Source of the DNA: VXYK01 sp965214565
GTDB lineage: Bacteria > Actinomycetota > Acidimicrobiia > Acidimicrobiales > Aldehydirespiratoraceae
Assembly: GCA_965214565.1 (NCBI GenBank)
Contig: OZ243951.1
Coordinates: forward strand, 310,001-374,000
DNA: 64,000 bases
Reading direction: 5' to 3'
A program made the translations under genes and the position numbers. Under the pieces are notes generated by a model. That model saw nothing but the letters and a program-made list of their open reading frames with translations, did no database searches and was not told where the DNA came from. Positions 7,277-16,435 of this stretch are shown in pieces. The first letter of the stretch is position 1. Each line of letters starts with the position of its first letter.

Positions 7277-8485
7277 TTGCCGGGACCACTTGATGGAGTA
7301 CGGATCGTTGAGCTCGGCGTCTGGGTCGCCGGACCAGCCGCTGGAGGCATCCTGGCGGACTGGGGAGCCGATGTGATCAAGATCGAGCCTCTCAGCGGCG
7401 ACCCGGCCCGCACCTTCCAGAACATGCTCGGTGGCGACATGCCCACCAACCCCGTGTTCGAGCTTGACAACCGCTCCAAGCGCAGTATCGCCCTGGACCT
7501 CTCCGATGATGAGGGTCTGGCGATCGCCAAGGAACTGATCGCGCAGGCCGACGTATTCGTCACCAATGTGCGGCTCGCCGGACTCGAACGCCTGGGGCTG
7601 GACCACGAGACCCTGCTGGAACAACATCCCCGTCTGGTGTACGCGGCGATCACAGGATTCGGACTCGAGGGTCCTGACAAGGACCGCGCGGCATACGACA
7701 TCGCCGCTTTCTGGGCACGGTCAGGGATCGCCCACATGCTCACGCCGGATGGGAGCAACCCCCCGTTCCAACGGGGCGGCATGGGCGACCACAACGCCGG
7801 CATGGCGGCCGCAGCCGCTATCTCCGCAGCGTTGTACAGCCGTGAACGCACGGGCCGAGGGCAACTGTGCTCCACCTCGCTGTTCCGCACGGGGATCTAC
7901 ACGATCAGCTTCGATCTGTCGATCACCGTGGGCTGGGGTCTCACGCTCAATGTCGGCAACCGGGAGACTATGTACAACCCCACCACCAACAACTACATCG
8001 CCGGCGACAACAAGCGGTTCTGGGTGGTGGGCCTGGAGGCGAATCGGCACTGGCCGCCGTTGGCGCGCGCCGTGGGGCACCCGGAATGGATCACCGACGA
8101 GCGGTTCGCCACAGCTGCTGACCGGGCGAGGAACGGGCCGGAGCTGCTCGGCGAACTAGACAAGATCTTCGTCACGAAGACACTCGCCGAGTGGGCCGAT
8201 ATCTTCGCGACGGAACCAGACTTCTTCTGGGCGCCGGTGCAGTCGCCCGACGATCTGCTCGCCGATCCCCAGTTCTATGCGGCGGGAGCCCTCGTTGAGG
8301 TGCCCGACGAGTCCGCCACGACCTCGATGATCGCCACCCCGGTCGATTTCGACGGCACCCCTTGGGCTCCGCGCAGCCTGGCCCCCAGACTCGGGGAGCA
8401 CACCGTGGAGATCTTGGAGAGTCTTGGGCGTTCCGAAGATGCGGAATCCCTCGCGGCTCGGGGTGTGGTGGGCATCGACGGATGA
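7277..8485 (+). CDS. Family III CoA-transferase (CaiB/BaiF type)
   Basis: A 402-residue protein of the family III CoA-transferases, which move CoA between carboxylic acids and acyl-CoAs. The opening 'PLDGVRIVELGVWVAGPAAG' and the later 'EPLSGDPAR' are family hallmarks. The catalytic Asp is D171 in GGMGDHNAG, equivalent to Asp169 of formyl-CoA transferase. The start is a TTG at 7277, chosen because AAGGAG lies at 7264-7269 with ideal spacing and because no ATG fits the family N-terminus. The next gene overlaps by 4 bp. The substrate is unknown; the general setting is fatty or aromatic acid catabolism. Confidence 0.9.
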   Translation: MPGPLDGVRIVELGVWVAGPAAGGILADWGADVIKIEPLSGDPARTFQNMLGGDMPTNPVFELDNRSKRSIALDLSDDEGLAIAKELIAQADVFVTNVRLAGLERLGLDHETLLEQHPRLVYAAITGFGLEGPDKDRAAYDIAAFWARSGIAHMLTPDGSNPPFQRGGMGDHNAGMAAAAAISAALYSRERTGRGQLCSTSLFRTGIYTISFDLSITVGWGLTLNVGNRETMYNPTTNNYIAGDNKRFWVVGLEANRHWPPLARAVGHPEWITDERFATAADRARNGPELLGELDKIFVTKTLAEWADIFATEPDFFWAPVQSPDDLLADPQFYAAGALVEVPDESATTSMIATPVDFDGTPWAPRSLAPRLGEHTVEILESLGRSEDAESLAARGVVGIDG

Positions 8486-9645
8486 TCCGTCCGGTCGTCC
8501 GAGGCGCGATCCTCGCTGTCGCGTGCCTCTGCTGCCTCGTCGCCTCTGCGTGCGCTGGATCAGACGGTGCCCAGCCAGCCGGTGACCCTGCTGTCAGCAT
8601 CTCGTCGACAACGACCCCCGGCGGTGACGCCGAGTCCCGCGATGCCGCTGCGACAAGCAGCATCGCTGATGGGTCTGACCCGGCCGTGACCACCAATACG
8701 GGCGCGGATGCGACCGCGTCAGCTGCAGCCACTTCCGACACGACCACAACCGCTGGCACGACACCGCCCACCGACACAACCCCTGCGACAACCACAGCCC
8801 CGACCGACACAACCCCTGCGACAACCACAGCCCCGACCGACACAACCCCTGCGACAACCACGGCCCCGACCGACACGAACACGACCCCCACCACGTCACC
8901 AGGTGAGGTCGCTGTTTCGCCGTGGCCCTCGGATCCCCGCACCGCTGAGGATCGAGAATGGCGGGTGAGGATCGAGGCTTCATGGAGTCACGACACCGAC
9001 GCCTTCACTCAGGGACTCGAGACAGACGGGGGGATCATCTACGAGAGCACCGGGCTCTACGGAGAATCCCGTTTGCGTGCCCTCGAAGGCCCCGTTGAAC
9101 TGCGTTCGGTTGCACTCGATCCCGAGGTGTTCGGCGAGGGTCTGACTCTGGTCGGCGACGAGATAATTCAACTCTCCTGGCGCGACGGTCGGGCATTGCG
9201 CTGGGACCGCGACACCTTCGAGCCGCGCGGCGAGTTCCGCTACGACGGCGAGGGTTGGGGCATCTGTTGGGACGGGGTCGGTTCGCGTCTGTTGATGAGC
9301 GACGGAACCTCGACGCTCACCCACCGCAACAGGGACTTCGCAGTCGTGGCGACCACGACGATCCTTCGTGACAACGATCCCGTGACAAGGGTCAACGAAC
9401 TTGAATGCGTCGCGGGACTGGTCGTCGCCAACATCTGGATGAGCAACGAGATCATCGTCATCGACCCCGACTCTGGAGAGGTCCTGGTATCGATCGATGC
9501 CGCATCGCTGGCTACCGAGGTCGGCATCTCAGCCGGTGAACTCCACGCGGTGCTCAACGGCATCGCCTACAACGGAGACGGCAAGTGGATCCTCGGCGGG
9601 AAGAACTGGCCCCTGCAGTTCCTCGTGACGCTGTCTCTCAACTGA
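8482..9645 (+). CDS. Secreted glutamine cyclotransferase family protein
   Basis: About 387 residues, starting at ATG 8482, which overlaps the CoA-transferase stop (ATGA). There is a hydrophobic signal segment (AILAVACLCCLVASACAG), with a Cys that could be a lipidation site although the lipobox is imperfect. A long Thr/Pro/Ala-rich low-complexity linker follows, including three copies of an 11-residue repeat, and then a beta-propeller-type domain. That domain begins 'HDTDAFTQGLE' and contains 'YESTGLYGES', including the conserved Glu of plant-type glutaminyl-peptide cyclotransferases, and ends 'LNGIAYNGDGKWILGGKNW'. The family cyclises N-terminal Gln. The protein is inferred to be exported and held by the linker at the cell surface. 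Confidence 0.8.
   Translation: MIRPVVRGAILAVACLCCLVASACAGSDGAQPAGDPAVSISSTTTPGGDAESRDAAATSSIADGSDPAVTTNTGADATASAAATSDTTTTAGTTPPTDTTPATTTAPTDTTPATTTAPTDTTPATTTAPTDTNTTPTTSPGEVAVSPWPSDPRTAEDREWRVRIEASWSHDTDAFTQGLETDGGIIYESTGLYGESRLRALEGPVELRSVALDPEVFGEGLTLVGDEIIQLSWRDGRALRWDRDTFEPRGEFRYDGEGWGICWDGVGSRLLMSDGTSTLTHRNRDFAVVATTTILRDNDPVTRVNELECVAGLVVANIWMSNEIIVIDPDSGEVLVSIDAASLATEVGISAGELHAVLNGIAYNGDGKWILGGKNWPLQFLVTLSLN
8770..8868 (+). repeat. Three 33-bp coding repeats (TDTTPATTTAP)
   Basis: Copies at 8770-8802, 8803-8835 and 8836-8868 are nearly identical, followed by a partial unit. They encode the Thr/Pro linker of the glutamine cyclotransferase-like protein. The near identity suggests recent expansion. 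Confidence 0.9.
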
Positions 9646-10659
9646 TCAGTTGCCACTGTCGATGGGTTCGTAACCGGCCACATCGTGGTGGGGCGTGTCG
9701 AGATAGATCTTGGCTTCGGGAACTCCCGCAAACTTGCCGTGGCTCCACCGAATCTCCACATGGCCTTCCACGGTCCTTGGGGTTGCATCTTTCCTGTCGA
9801 CTACTTCTGCGCGCCATCGAACAGTCGGTTGCCCCGCGTAGTCACCCCACATGTCGAAATGTTGCATACGGAAGCGATTCTGGAAATCCCACGGAGTCAG
9901 CACCCGGTATCGAATCGGTTCCCCGTTCCGGTCGGTGCCGAGCACGAAGTACGGCGATGCTGCAAGGCGCAGAAGTCTCCATAGCAGTTCCTCGCGGTCT
10001 CTTTTGGTGGAGGTCCGTTCCATGAGATGCGAAGCGCTGTTGCGGGCGATCTCGAAGGCCACGATCTCCCAGTCGTAACGCAACGACGCCGGCCACCGAC
10101 CCTTGAGGGCCGAACGCAACGCGGCTCGATGGGCGGCGTCGAGCGCAGCCACACGCGTCGGCAGCGACAGGTCGTCCACATGGTTTCGCACCTGGGAGTA
10201 GAACTCTTGAAAGGACTCGGCGGCGATTTCGGCGAACCAGTCAGCGCCGCGCCGCGCACGCTCCGCGAGTGCTCGGTCAAAGACATGCCACGGAGACGCA
10301 TTGTGGAGGATGTCCGAGCCGTACTTGCAACTGATCAGATAGACGTGATCGACCCTCAGATCAGCGGGGATCTGTTCGTATGCGGGAGGACGGTGAGGGC
10401 CTTTCCATTCGACCAACCACGGCACACGGCCCCGCAACCCGACGTTGGCACGCGCGAACACCTCGCCGTTGGCGTAGGCCGTCGTGAAGATCTCGGCATG
10501 TCTGCCCGTCTCGTAGGCGGTGTCGAGCCGGTCGAACACTCGATCGGTGACGTTGTTGATCGAACGCGGTCTAGCGGAGAGCGCTCGCTGCAGGTCCCGG
10601 TAGCCGAACAGACCCAGACCGGTGACGATCTCGGAGACTTCGGTGCGGACAGTCGCCAT
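9646..10659 (-). CDS. Conserved-looking protein of unknown function, possible PD-(D/E)XK-like fold
   Basis: A 337-residue soluble protein that I do not recognise. It reads as genuine coding sequence, with good codon pattern, no signal peptide and no membrane span. About residues 82-120 hold 'WLVEWKGPHRPP', then 'LRVDHVYLISCKYGSDILHN'. The order E-x-K followed by D-(x)n-SCK on a hydrophobic strand resembles nuclease cores of the PD-(D/E)XK class, but this is only a visual resemblance. The C-terminal third looks beta-rich. It is convergent with the glutamine cyclotransferase gene (their ends abut) and divergent from the gene at 10849. Confidence 0.6.
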   Translation of the reverse strand: MATVRTEVSEIVTGLGLFGYRDLQRALSARPRSINNVTDRVFDRLDTAYETGRHAEIFTTAYANGEVFARANVGLRGRVPWLVEWKGPHRPPAYEQIPADLRVDHVYLISCKYGSDILHNASPWHVFDRALAERARRGADWFAEIAAESFQEFYSQVRNHVDDLSLPTRVAALDAAHRAALRSALKGRWPASLRYDWEIVAFEIARNSASHLMERTSTKRDREELLWRLLRLAASPYFVLGTDRNGEPIRYRVLTPWDFQNRFRMQHFDMWGDYAGQPTVRWRAEVVDRKDATPRTVEGHVEIRWSHGKFAGVPEAKIYLDTPHHDVAGYEPIDSGN

Positions 10660-10848
10660 CAGAGGAGCCTCTGCGCCTCGACCTGCAGGGCCGGTCCGTC
10701 TGCTCTGTGCTCGGCGCGATTGGACAACTGAACTCCCGTTCTCAGGCGAATCCTAGAACAGCAGTGTCACACACCCCGACCATGATCTGGGTTCCCTCGC
10801 GATCCGGGTCGGACCGCCATCACCCCCGACATCAACCGGAGAATCACG

Positions 10849-11619
10849 ATGGCCCAGTCCGTATCCGCCAGTTCTTTGGGCAGGCGCGCACTCTCACTCA
10901 ACTGCGGAGTTGCCGCCCTCGCCGACGAAATGATTGCTATCCCCCCACCCCCCGGCACCAGCACACATCCCTACGGTCCCCTGGTGGGCGTGCGCTGCGG
11001 CAGAGCCGTGCACACCGTCGCCTACCCACTGTCGGCCCGCCTGGTCCACAGCGAGGAGTCCGACACCCGAATCGCCGTCGTCGTAAGCCGAACCTCGGCT
11101 CCGCTGATCATCGACCCCCGCAGGAAGCAGCCGTTGACGATTGAGGTCGAGCTCGGTCCCGCTGTCGATATCGGTCGACGGGTGCTGGGAATGGCCACGC
11201 CTGCAGAACCGACCTCTCCGTCAGACGTCTTGGACGTGTTCTGGCTCGACGGGATCATCAGCGTGGCGTTGCGTTCGGCGACCGAGGATCCGCTCAACTG
11301 GGCTGCGGTGTCGGTGCTGCACCCGCTCACGGACCGACCGATTGAAGCGTGGCGCCTGCGCAACAGGCGCTTGAGGCTCCCGCTGGGTTGGGATGCGTTC
11401 CGCAATCGAGCTTCCAACGCCGCCTCACCCTGGCCTGGAATGGACCCTTCGATTGCCGGATGGCTCGACGACGGTTCCTTCGCCCGCTGGTGTATTGCCG
11501 ACCTTCCCGACAAAGACGCCCTTGTCGATGATCTTCGCGACCTCCTGGAGCCTTCTGTGATGGCTGGCATCGATGAAGCCCTGGCACCCCCCGGGGAATG
11601 GATCCGGCGCTGGCTGTAG
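10849..11619 (+). CDS. Protein of unknown function
   Basis: A 256-residue protein with no domain I can name. It starts MAQSVSASSLGRRALSLNCG, with a GGAG ribosome site about 7 bases upstream. It contains two Cys near the N-terminus and an acidic, helical C-terminus rich in Trp ('GEWIRRWL'). No signal peptide or membrane segment is obvious. It lies 92 bp upstream of the CarD gene on the same strand and may share its transcript. The 189-bp gap to the divergent 9646-10659 gene probably holds both promoters. Confidence 0.55.
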   Translation: MAQSVSASSLGRRALSLNCGVAALADEMIAIPPPPGTSTHPYGPLVGVRCGRAVHTVAYPLSARLVHSEESDTRIAVVVSRTSAPLIIDPRRKQPLTIEVELGPAVDIGRRVLGMATPAEPTSPSDVLDVFWLDGIISVALRSATEDPLNWAAVSVLHPLTDRPIEAWRLRNRRLRLPLGWDAFRNRASNAASPWPGMDPSIAGWLDDGSFARWCIADLPDKDALVDDLRDLLEPSVMAGIDEALAPPGEWIRRWL

Positions 11620-11711
11620 GGCCCCGTCGAACAAACAGAGGCCGAAGCGTTGCGAACAGTGTCAGTTCTGGCATCCTTGAACACGGTGTCTGGCTACGCA
11701 CGAGGACTTCT

Positions 11712-12191
11712 GTGACCTACAAACCGGGTGATCGCGTCGTGTATCCACACCACGGCGCAGCCGTAATCGAGAAGAAGGAGAAGCGCACCGCCTTCGGCGA
11801 GGAGCAGGACTATCTCGTGTTGCGCATGGCGCACGGCGACCTGGTCCTCTCAGTGCCCGTCGACAAGGTCGAGCAGGTCGGGATGCGCTGGCCGATCTCC
11901 ACCGAGGACGTCGAAGACCTCTTCGAGGTTCTCGCCAAACGAGACGTGCGCGAGCCCGCCAACTGGTCGCGGCGCTTCAAGAACCACCAGGAGAAACTGA
12001 AGTCCGGCGATGTGTACCAGGTCGCGGAGGTGGTCCGCAATCTTGCGCTGCGCGACAACGCCAAGGGATTGTCGGCCGGCGAGAAGTCGCTCTACACGAA
12101 GGCACGGACGGTGCTCATCTCTGAGCTCGCGTTCGCCCTCGACGTCGACGAGGAGATCGCCACGACCCGCGTCGACGACGCTCTGGTCTAG
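11712..12191 (+). CDS. carD: CarD family RNA polymerase-binding regulator
   Basis: 159 residues. The start is GTG 11712 (VTYKPGDRVVYPHHGAAVIEK), with GAGGA at 11702-11706; the frame is open further upstream but has no homologous residues there. The N-terminal Tudor-like RNA polymerase interaction domain is recognisable by 'GDRVVYPHHGAAVIE'. The C-terminal helical DNA-binding domain includes 'NWSRRFKNHQEKLKSGD', with the conserved Trp that wedges into promoter DNA, and 'LSAGEKSLYTKARTVLISEL'. In mycobacteria CarD stabilises the open promoter complex at rRNA and many other promoters; the same role is expected here. Confidence 0.95.
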   Translation: MTYKPGDRVVYPHHGAAVIEKKEKRTAFGEEQDYLVLRMAHGDLVLSVPVDKVEQVGMRWPISTEDVEDLFEVLAKRDVREPANWSRRFKNHQEKLKSGDVYQVAEVVRNLALRDNAKGLSAGEKSLYTKARTVLISELAFALDVDEEIATTRVDDALV

Positions 12192-12209
12192 CTTGAGCGG
12201 GCCAGCGGG

Positions 12210-13184
12210 CTAGCCGCGGCTCGTCGGTTGGGCCATTCGTTGGCGGAGCCTGGGCAGGAACTCTTCGGCGTGGCGTTGGAGTTGTTCATCAACCATTGCC
12301 GGTTCGAGTCCGCTCACGTGGATTCGCACGTTGACGGTGTCGCAGTCTGCTGAAGCCAGGAAGTCGGCGAGCTTGTCGGCCGCTTCAGCTCCGGCTGCCG
12401 CGGCGATCAACTGGTCGCCTTCCCAGTTCTTCATCGCACGCTGTGGCGCGTAGCTGCGGTAGTGCTCCATCTGCTCGGCCATCCGCTCGCCCGGAGGATC
12501 GCCGATCCAGACCCTTCGAATGGCGATCCGCGGACCTGCGCCGCCTGCTTCGCGGTAGACGTCGCCGAGCCGCGCCGTGACCTCAGCAGTCTGCAGACTG
12601 TCGTAGAGCACACCGAGGTTGAGCGCCGCGGCTCGGCGTACGGCCGCGGCGCTCTGTGCGGCGACAACCATCGGAAGCGGATTCTCGGCGGTACGGGCGA
12701 TTGCCCGGTCGGCCCCCAGCGGCGAGGTGTCGCGCCCACGCAATGCCCCAACGACCTTCGGCAGAGACTGCTTGAACCGTTCGATGATCTCACCGAACGG
12801 AACCTCGGCGAGTTCAAAGTCGACGGGCAGCGCGCCGGCGGCGAAACCGGCCCCGACCCGTCCCGGATACGCAGCATCAAGCCACGCCAAGTCCTCGGCC
12901 ACCAGCGCATAAGCCCGCATGGGCAACAGCAACGGGCAAGGTGCCGCCCAACCCCCCGACATCGACCCGAGCAGGAACCCCGCAAGTTGAATCGGGTTCG
13001 GGAGATAGCCGGGAAAATTGGCGTGGTGCTCACTCACCATCACGCCGTCGTAACCGGCCGATACTGCTGCCTCTGCCTGGCTGCGGATCAGATCAAGTTG
13101 CTCGCACGCTGAGACATCGTGCGGGTAGAGCCGCAATGACACCGATCCTGCCGCAAGAGGCGTGGAGTCAGGCGTCGGGGGCAT
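12210..13184 (-). CDS. Luciferase-like (LLM) flavin or F420-dependent oxidoreductase
   Basis: About 324 residues from ATG 13184 (MPPTPDST). An upstream TTG at 13238 would overlap the thiolase gene. Typical features of the bacterial luciferase-like TIM barrel are 'AVSAGYDGVMVSEHHANFPGYLPNP' near the N-terminus, 'AEDLAWLDAAYPGRVGAGFAAG' in the middle, and 'NPLPMVVAAQSAAAVRRAA' at the cofactor phosphate site. Members oxidise diverse organics using reduced FMN or F420; cofactor and substrate are undetermined here. It follows the thiolase gene on the same strand. Confidence 0.85.
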   Translation of the reverse strand: MPPTPDSTPLAAGSVSLRLYPHDVSACEQLDLIRSQAEAAVSAGYDGVMVSEHHANFPGYLPNPIQLAGFLLGSMSGGWAAPCPLLLPMRAYALVAEDLAWLDAAYPGRVGAGFAAGALPVDFELAEVPFGEIIERFKQSLPKVVGALRGRDTSPLGADRAIARTAENPLPMVVAAQSAAAVRRAAALNLGVLYDSLQTAEVTARLGDVYREAGGAGPRIAIRRVWIGDPPGERMAEQMEHYRSYAPQRAMKNWEGDQLIAAAAGAEAADKLADFLASADCDTVNVRIHVSGLEPAMVDEQLQRHAEEFLPRLRQRMAQPTSRG

Positions 13185-13224
13185 CTCAGGTCCGGGTCTT
13201 GGTGGAGTCACTCGGTTGGAAGGC

Positions 13225-14376
13225 CTACAGCCGTTCAATGATCGTGACGTTGGCTTGGCCGCCTCCCTCGCACATCGTCTGGAGACCGTAGCGGCCGCCC
13301 GAACGTTCGAGTTCGTGCACCAAAGTGGTCATCAGCTTGGCCCCGGTGGCACCGAGGGGATGACCGAGCGCAATCGCACCGCCGTTGACGTTGACTGACT
13401 CGTGAGGAATGTCGTGCTCGGCCATCCAGGCCATCGGTACGCAGGCGAACGCCTCGTTGCACTCGAAGAGATCGATATCTGAGACCGACATGCCGGTTCT
13501 CTCGAAGGCGTGGGCCGTGGCGGGAATGGGCCCGGTGAGCATCAGTACCGGGTCGTCGCCGCGCACGCTCATGTGATGGATCCGGGCTCGCGGGGTCAGG
13601 TTGTGGTCCTCGACCGCCTGGGACGAAGCGATCAACAACGAAGCCGACGCGTCACTGATCTGGCTCGCCACAGCCGCGGTCAACCTCCCGCCCTCCACTA
13701 GCGGCTGAAGTTGAGCCATCTTCTCGAGGCTGCCGCCGCGCCGGGGCCCCTCATCGGTCAGGCAGTCCCCCAGCGGAACGATCTCAGCATCGAAGCGTCC
13801 CTCGTCGATGGCCCGAACGGCCCGTTCATGGCTCTCGAAGGAGAACTCCTCCATCGCCGCTCGGGAGATGTCCCACTTCTCGGCGATCATCTCTGCACCG
13901 CGGAACTGCGAGATCTCCTGGGTGCCGTAGCGTTGCACCCAGCCGACCGATCCGCTGAACGGATCATCGAACCCCAAGTCGGCGGCCAGGGTCATCGCAG
14001 ACGAGATCGGAATCTGCGACATCTGCTGGACACCTCCGGCAACCACCAGATCGGCGATCCCTGCCATCACCATCGTCGCCGCAAAGGTCACGGCCTGCTG
14101 GCCCGAGCCGCACTGACGGTCCACGGTGGTGCCCGGAACATGGGTGGGAAACCCAGCCGCGAGCCATGAAGTTCGCGCAATGTCACCGGCCTGGCCCCCG
14201 ACCGAGTCGACGTTGCCGAATATGACGTCCTCCACCGCAGCGGGATCGATGCCGGTGCGGTCGATCAACGCCTTGATCGACGCTGCTCCCAGGTCCGCCG
14301 GATGGATGTGGGCCAGACCACCGCCCCGCTTACCGGTGGGCGTGCGGACAGCGTCAACGATGAAAGCCTCAGACAT
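13225..14376 (-). CDS. Acetyl-CoA acetyltransferase / thiolase
   Basis: 383 residues from ATG 14376 (MSEAFIVDAVRTPTGKRGG). The catalytic Cys is C89 in DRQCGSGQQAV, with the His at H339 in ALGHPLGATGA and the second Cys at C369 in QTMCEGGGQ, so the full thiolase triad is present. It performs either the last step of beta-oxidation or acetoacetyl-CoA formation. It is co-directional with the methyltransferase/Rieske pair upstream and the luciferase-like gene downstream, consistent with a catabolic cluster. Confidence 0.95.
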   Translation of the reverse strand: MSEAFIVDAVRTPTGKRGGGLAHIHPADLGAASIKALIDRTGIDPAAVEDVIFGNVDSVGGQAGDIARTSWLAAGFPTHVPGTTVDRQCGSGQQAVTFAATMVMAGIADLVVAGGVQQMSQIPISSAMTLAADLGFDDPFSGSVGWVQRYGTQEISQFRGAEMIAEKWDISRAAMEEFSFESHERAVRAIDEGRFDAEIVPLGDCLTDEGPRRGGSLEKMAQLQPLVEGGRLTAAVASQISDASASLLIASSQAVEDHNLTPRARIHHMSVRGDDPVLMLTGPIPATAHAFERTGMSVSDIDLFECNEAFACVPMAWMAEHDIPHESVNVNGGAIALGHPLGATGAKLMTTLVHELERSGGRYGLQTMCEGGGQANVTIIERL

Positions 14377-14435
14377 CCCTACATCCTGCCCGCAACCGCC
14401 GGAATTCTCCACATCCGCCGATCTCCGAGGGGGTC

Positions 14436-15236
14436 TCAGGAGGGTTTGCGGCCCAGGGTGGCGATCGACGCGGGGCTGATCATCACGAAGCCCTCCGCAC
14501 GGACCTGTTCGACCGCGGCCCGGCTGTCCGACTCGTCGACAACACCCGCGGCGACCATGTACGGGATGGCCCTCTCAAGTGCCAGGAACCACCACTCACC
14601 GCTCGGTTCGTGCGGTCGCATCGCCCAGACGTCGCCCACAACATCGAGTTCGACGAGACCGACTGACCGCATCCGGTCGAGGACTTGAAGTCCGAAGTCG
14701 GGATCGCGCCATTCGTCGAGACTCCCGGCCGCCATGATCTGGTGGATCGTCTTGTACGGCTCCGGCAGTCCCTGCTGCCCGAAACCCAGGAAGGTACCGT
14801 CCTCAACCACGAGCCAGCCCCCCGGTTTCAGGGCGTCCACAAGCTTTCCGATCACCTCATCGCGAGTCGGCACATGCTGCAGCACCGCACGGGCATGAAT
14901 AATGTCGAAATGCTCCCGAGGAAGCGGATCGGTCGCAAGGTCGTGGCGCCGGACGATCACGTTGGAGGGCATCTCACCATGGAACTGCAGGTCGATGTCG
15001 GTGGACATGACCCGGCCCCGGTCGCCGACCTGGGCGGCCATCCAGGCACTGACGCTGCCCGCACCCGCACCCGCCTCAAGACAGTGCATGCCTTCTGCGA
15101 TCCCGATCTGCGTCAACAGCGCAAAGGTCTTGGGGTCCCGCGCCTCGGCCAGCATCGACAGCCGCATCCGCTCAATGTCAACCTGGTCGTCGCGGGTTCC
15201 GTAACTCTGTTGTGGTGCGTGGTCCTCATCGGTCAT
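14436..15236 (-). CDS. Class I SAM-dependent methyltransferase
   Basis: About 266 residues, starting at ATG 15236 (MTDEDHAPQQS), with GAAGGA upstream. SAM-binding motif I is 'GMHCLEAGAGAGSVSAWMA'. The acidic motif II is 'VMSTDIDLQF', and the post-motif 'DIIHARAVLQHVP' matches a small-molecule methyltransferase. The start overlaps the end of the Rieske oxygenase gene by 11 bp, pointing to coupled expression. The methyl acceptor is unknown. Confidence 0.85.
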   Translation of the reverse strand: MTDEDHAPQQSYGTRDDQVDIERMRLSMLAEARDPKTFALLTQIGIAEGMHCLEAGAGAGSVSAWMAAQVGDRGRVMSTDIDLQFHGEMPSNVIVRRHDLATDPLPREHFDIIHARAVLQHVPTRDEVIGKLVDALKPGGWLVVEDGTFLGFGQQGLPEPYKTIHQIMAAGSLDEWRDPDFGLQVLDRMRSVGLVELDVVGDVWAMRPHEPSGEWWFLALERAIPYMVAAGVVDESDSRAAVEQVRAEGFVMISPASIATLGRKPS

Positions 15237-16362
15237 CGCGGATCCTTCCTTCGGCAACGGGATCGCCTGGAGCGTAGAACTTGCCGGCCCACTTGCGAAA
15301 TTGCAGGATCGGGCCGTCCGCGTCGGCGAGGGCAGGGTTCGGATTGTGGATCTTGTTGTCGAAGATCACGTTGTCTTCGGCCATCTGCTTGCGGAGGTCT
15401 CGAACCAGCGCCTCGCCCACCCTGCGGCTCTTCAACTCGGCCTCCTCACCTGGTCCCAACCGCCTGATCCGGTAGACCTTCATCGACCAGGTCGTCTCCC
15501 AGTCGATCGGGACCGTGACATTGAAGAACACTGTGTCGATGATTCCCGAAAACCGTGCGACGCTGAAACCGGGGCCATAGCCGTCCGAATCAATGCGCCC
15601 CGGAGTGGGTCCACGCGGCGTATCGAAGTCGACCCTCGAGCGCAGGCGGTTGAACCAGCCGTCGAACTCGAGCGATTCGAGCACCGGAACAGTGGCAGCT
15701 CCGTGCACGGTGCGCAGATGGATGTAGTCGGGGCCGTTCTCGGCCAGTTCCTGCCAGGGACAGCGGACGACCCATTCCGCGGGCTCCACCGGGATCCATT
15801 CGTCGCTGAGATACTCCGAACAGTCCGGCACGTCCCACAGCGGTTCCTGGGAGGGGTCCGGATGGAACCAGAACATCACGAAACCGTTGCGCTCGATCGT
15901 CCGATACGTGCGAATCCGCGCCTTGGAGTTGACCCGGTCCGAGTATGGGATGTTCGCATTGCGTCCGTCACCGTCCCAGGACCACCAGTGGTAGGGGCAG
16001 ACGAGATGGATTCCCTCGACTCGGCCGCCGATGGCGAGGTTCGCTCCGAGGTGCGGGCAGTAGGCGTCCATCACATGGGCTTCGCCTTGTGCGTCGCGCC
16101 ACAGCACCAGGTCACGGGCGAGGAGCCGGACCGAACGGACCTCCCCGACACGCAGCGTTTCGCCCAGCACGATCGGATACCAGGCGAACGGGAAGGCTGT
16201 GTAGTACGGGAACCGTTCCAGCGAGGTCATCGACGTCTGCTCTGCGTCTCCCTGACGGGCGATGACCTGCAGCGGGGTCTCCCCCTCGAAGGTTCGAATC
16301 TTCGAGGGGGCACTCTCCAACCGCTTGTCAGCGGGGACGTCAGCAGGGATGTCAACGGTCAT
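15226..16362 (-). CDS. Rieske non-heme iron oxygenase, large subunit
   Basis: A 378-residue protein. The Rieske [2Fe-2S] ligands are C102 and H104 (YCPHLG) and C122 and H125 (CPYHWW). The mononuclear iron site is seen as 'ENGPDYIHLRTVHG', with the bridging Asp and two His. The layout resembles oxygenases of the KshA/cholesterol-desaturase type that act on bulky hydrophobic rings. No reductase gene is adjacent, though a ferredoxin and reductase occur at 40.5-42 kb. It is divergent from the acyl-CoA dehydrogenase, with a 73-bp shared promoter gap. Confidence 0.88.
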   Translation of the reverse strand: MTVDIPADVPADKRLESAPSKIRTFEGETPLQVIARQGDAEQTSMTSLERFPYYTAFPFAWYPIVLGETLRVGEVRSVRLLARDLVLWRDAQGEAHVMDAYCPHLGANLAIGGRVEGIHLVCPYHWWSWDGDGRNANIPYSDRVNSKARIRTYRTIERNGFVMFWFHPDPSQEPLWDVPDCSEYLSDEWIPVEPAEWVVRCPWQELAENGPDYIHLRTVHGAATVPVLESLEFDGWFNRLRSRVDFDTPRGPTPGRIDSDGYGPGFSVARFSGIIDTVFFNVTVPIDWETTWSMKVYRIRRLGPGEEAELKSRRVGEALVRDLRKQMAEDNVIFDNKIHNPNPALADADGPILQFRKWAGKFYAPGDPVAEGRIRDDR

Positions 16363-16435
16363 AACCTGGGTTCCTTGAGGTGTGTAGGGGCGCGGGGTTT
16401 GGCCTCGACCTCAAACACAAGGAAAGCTCTTCGCC

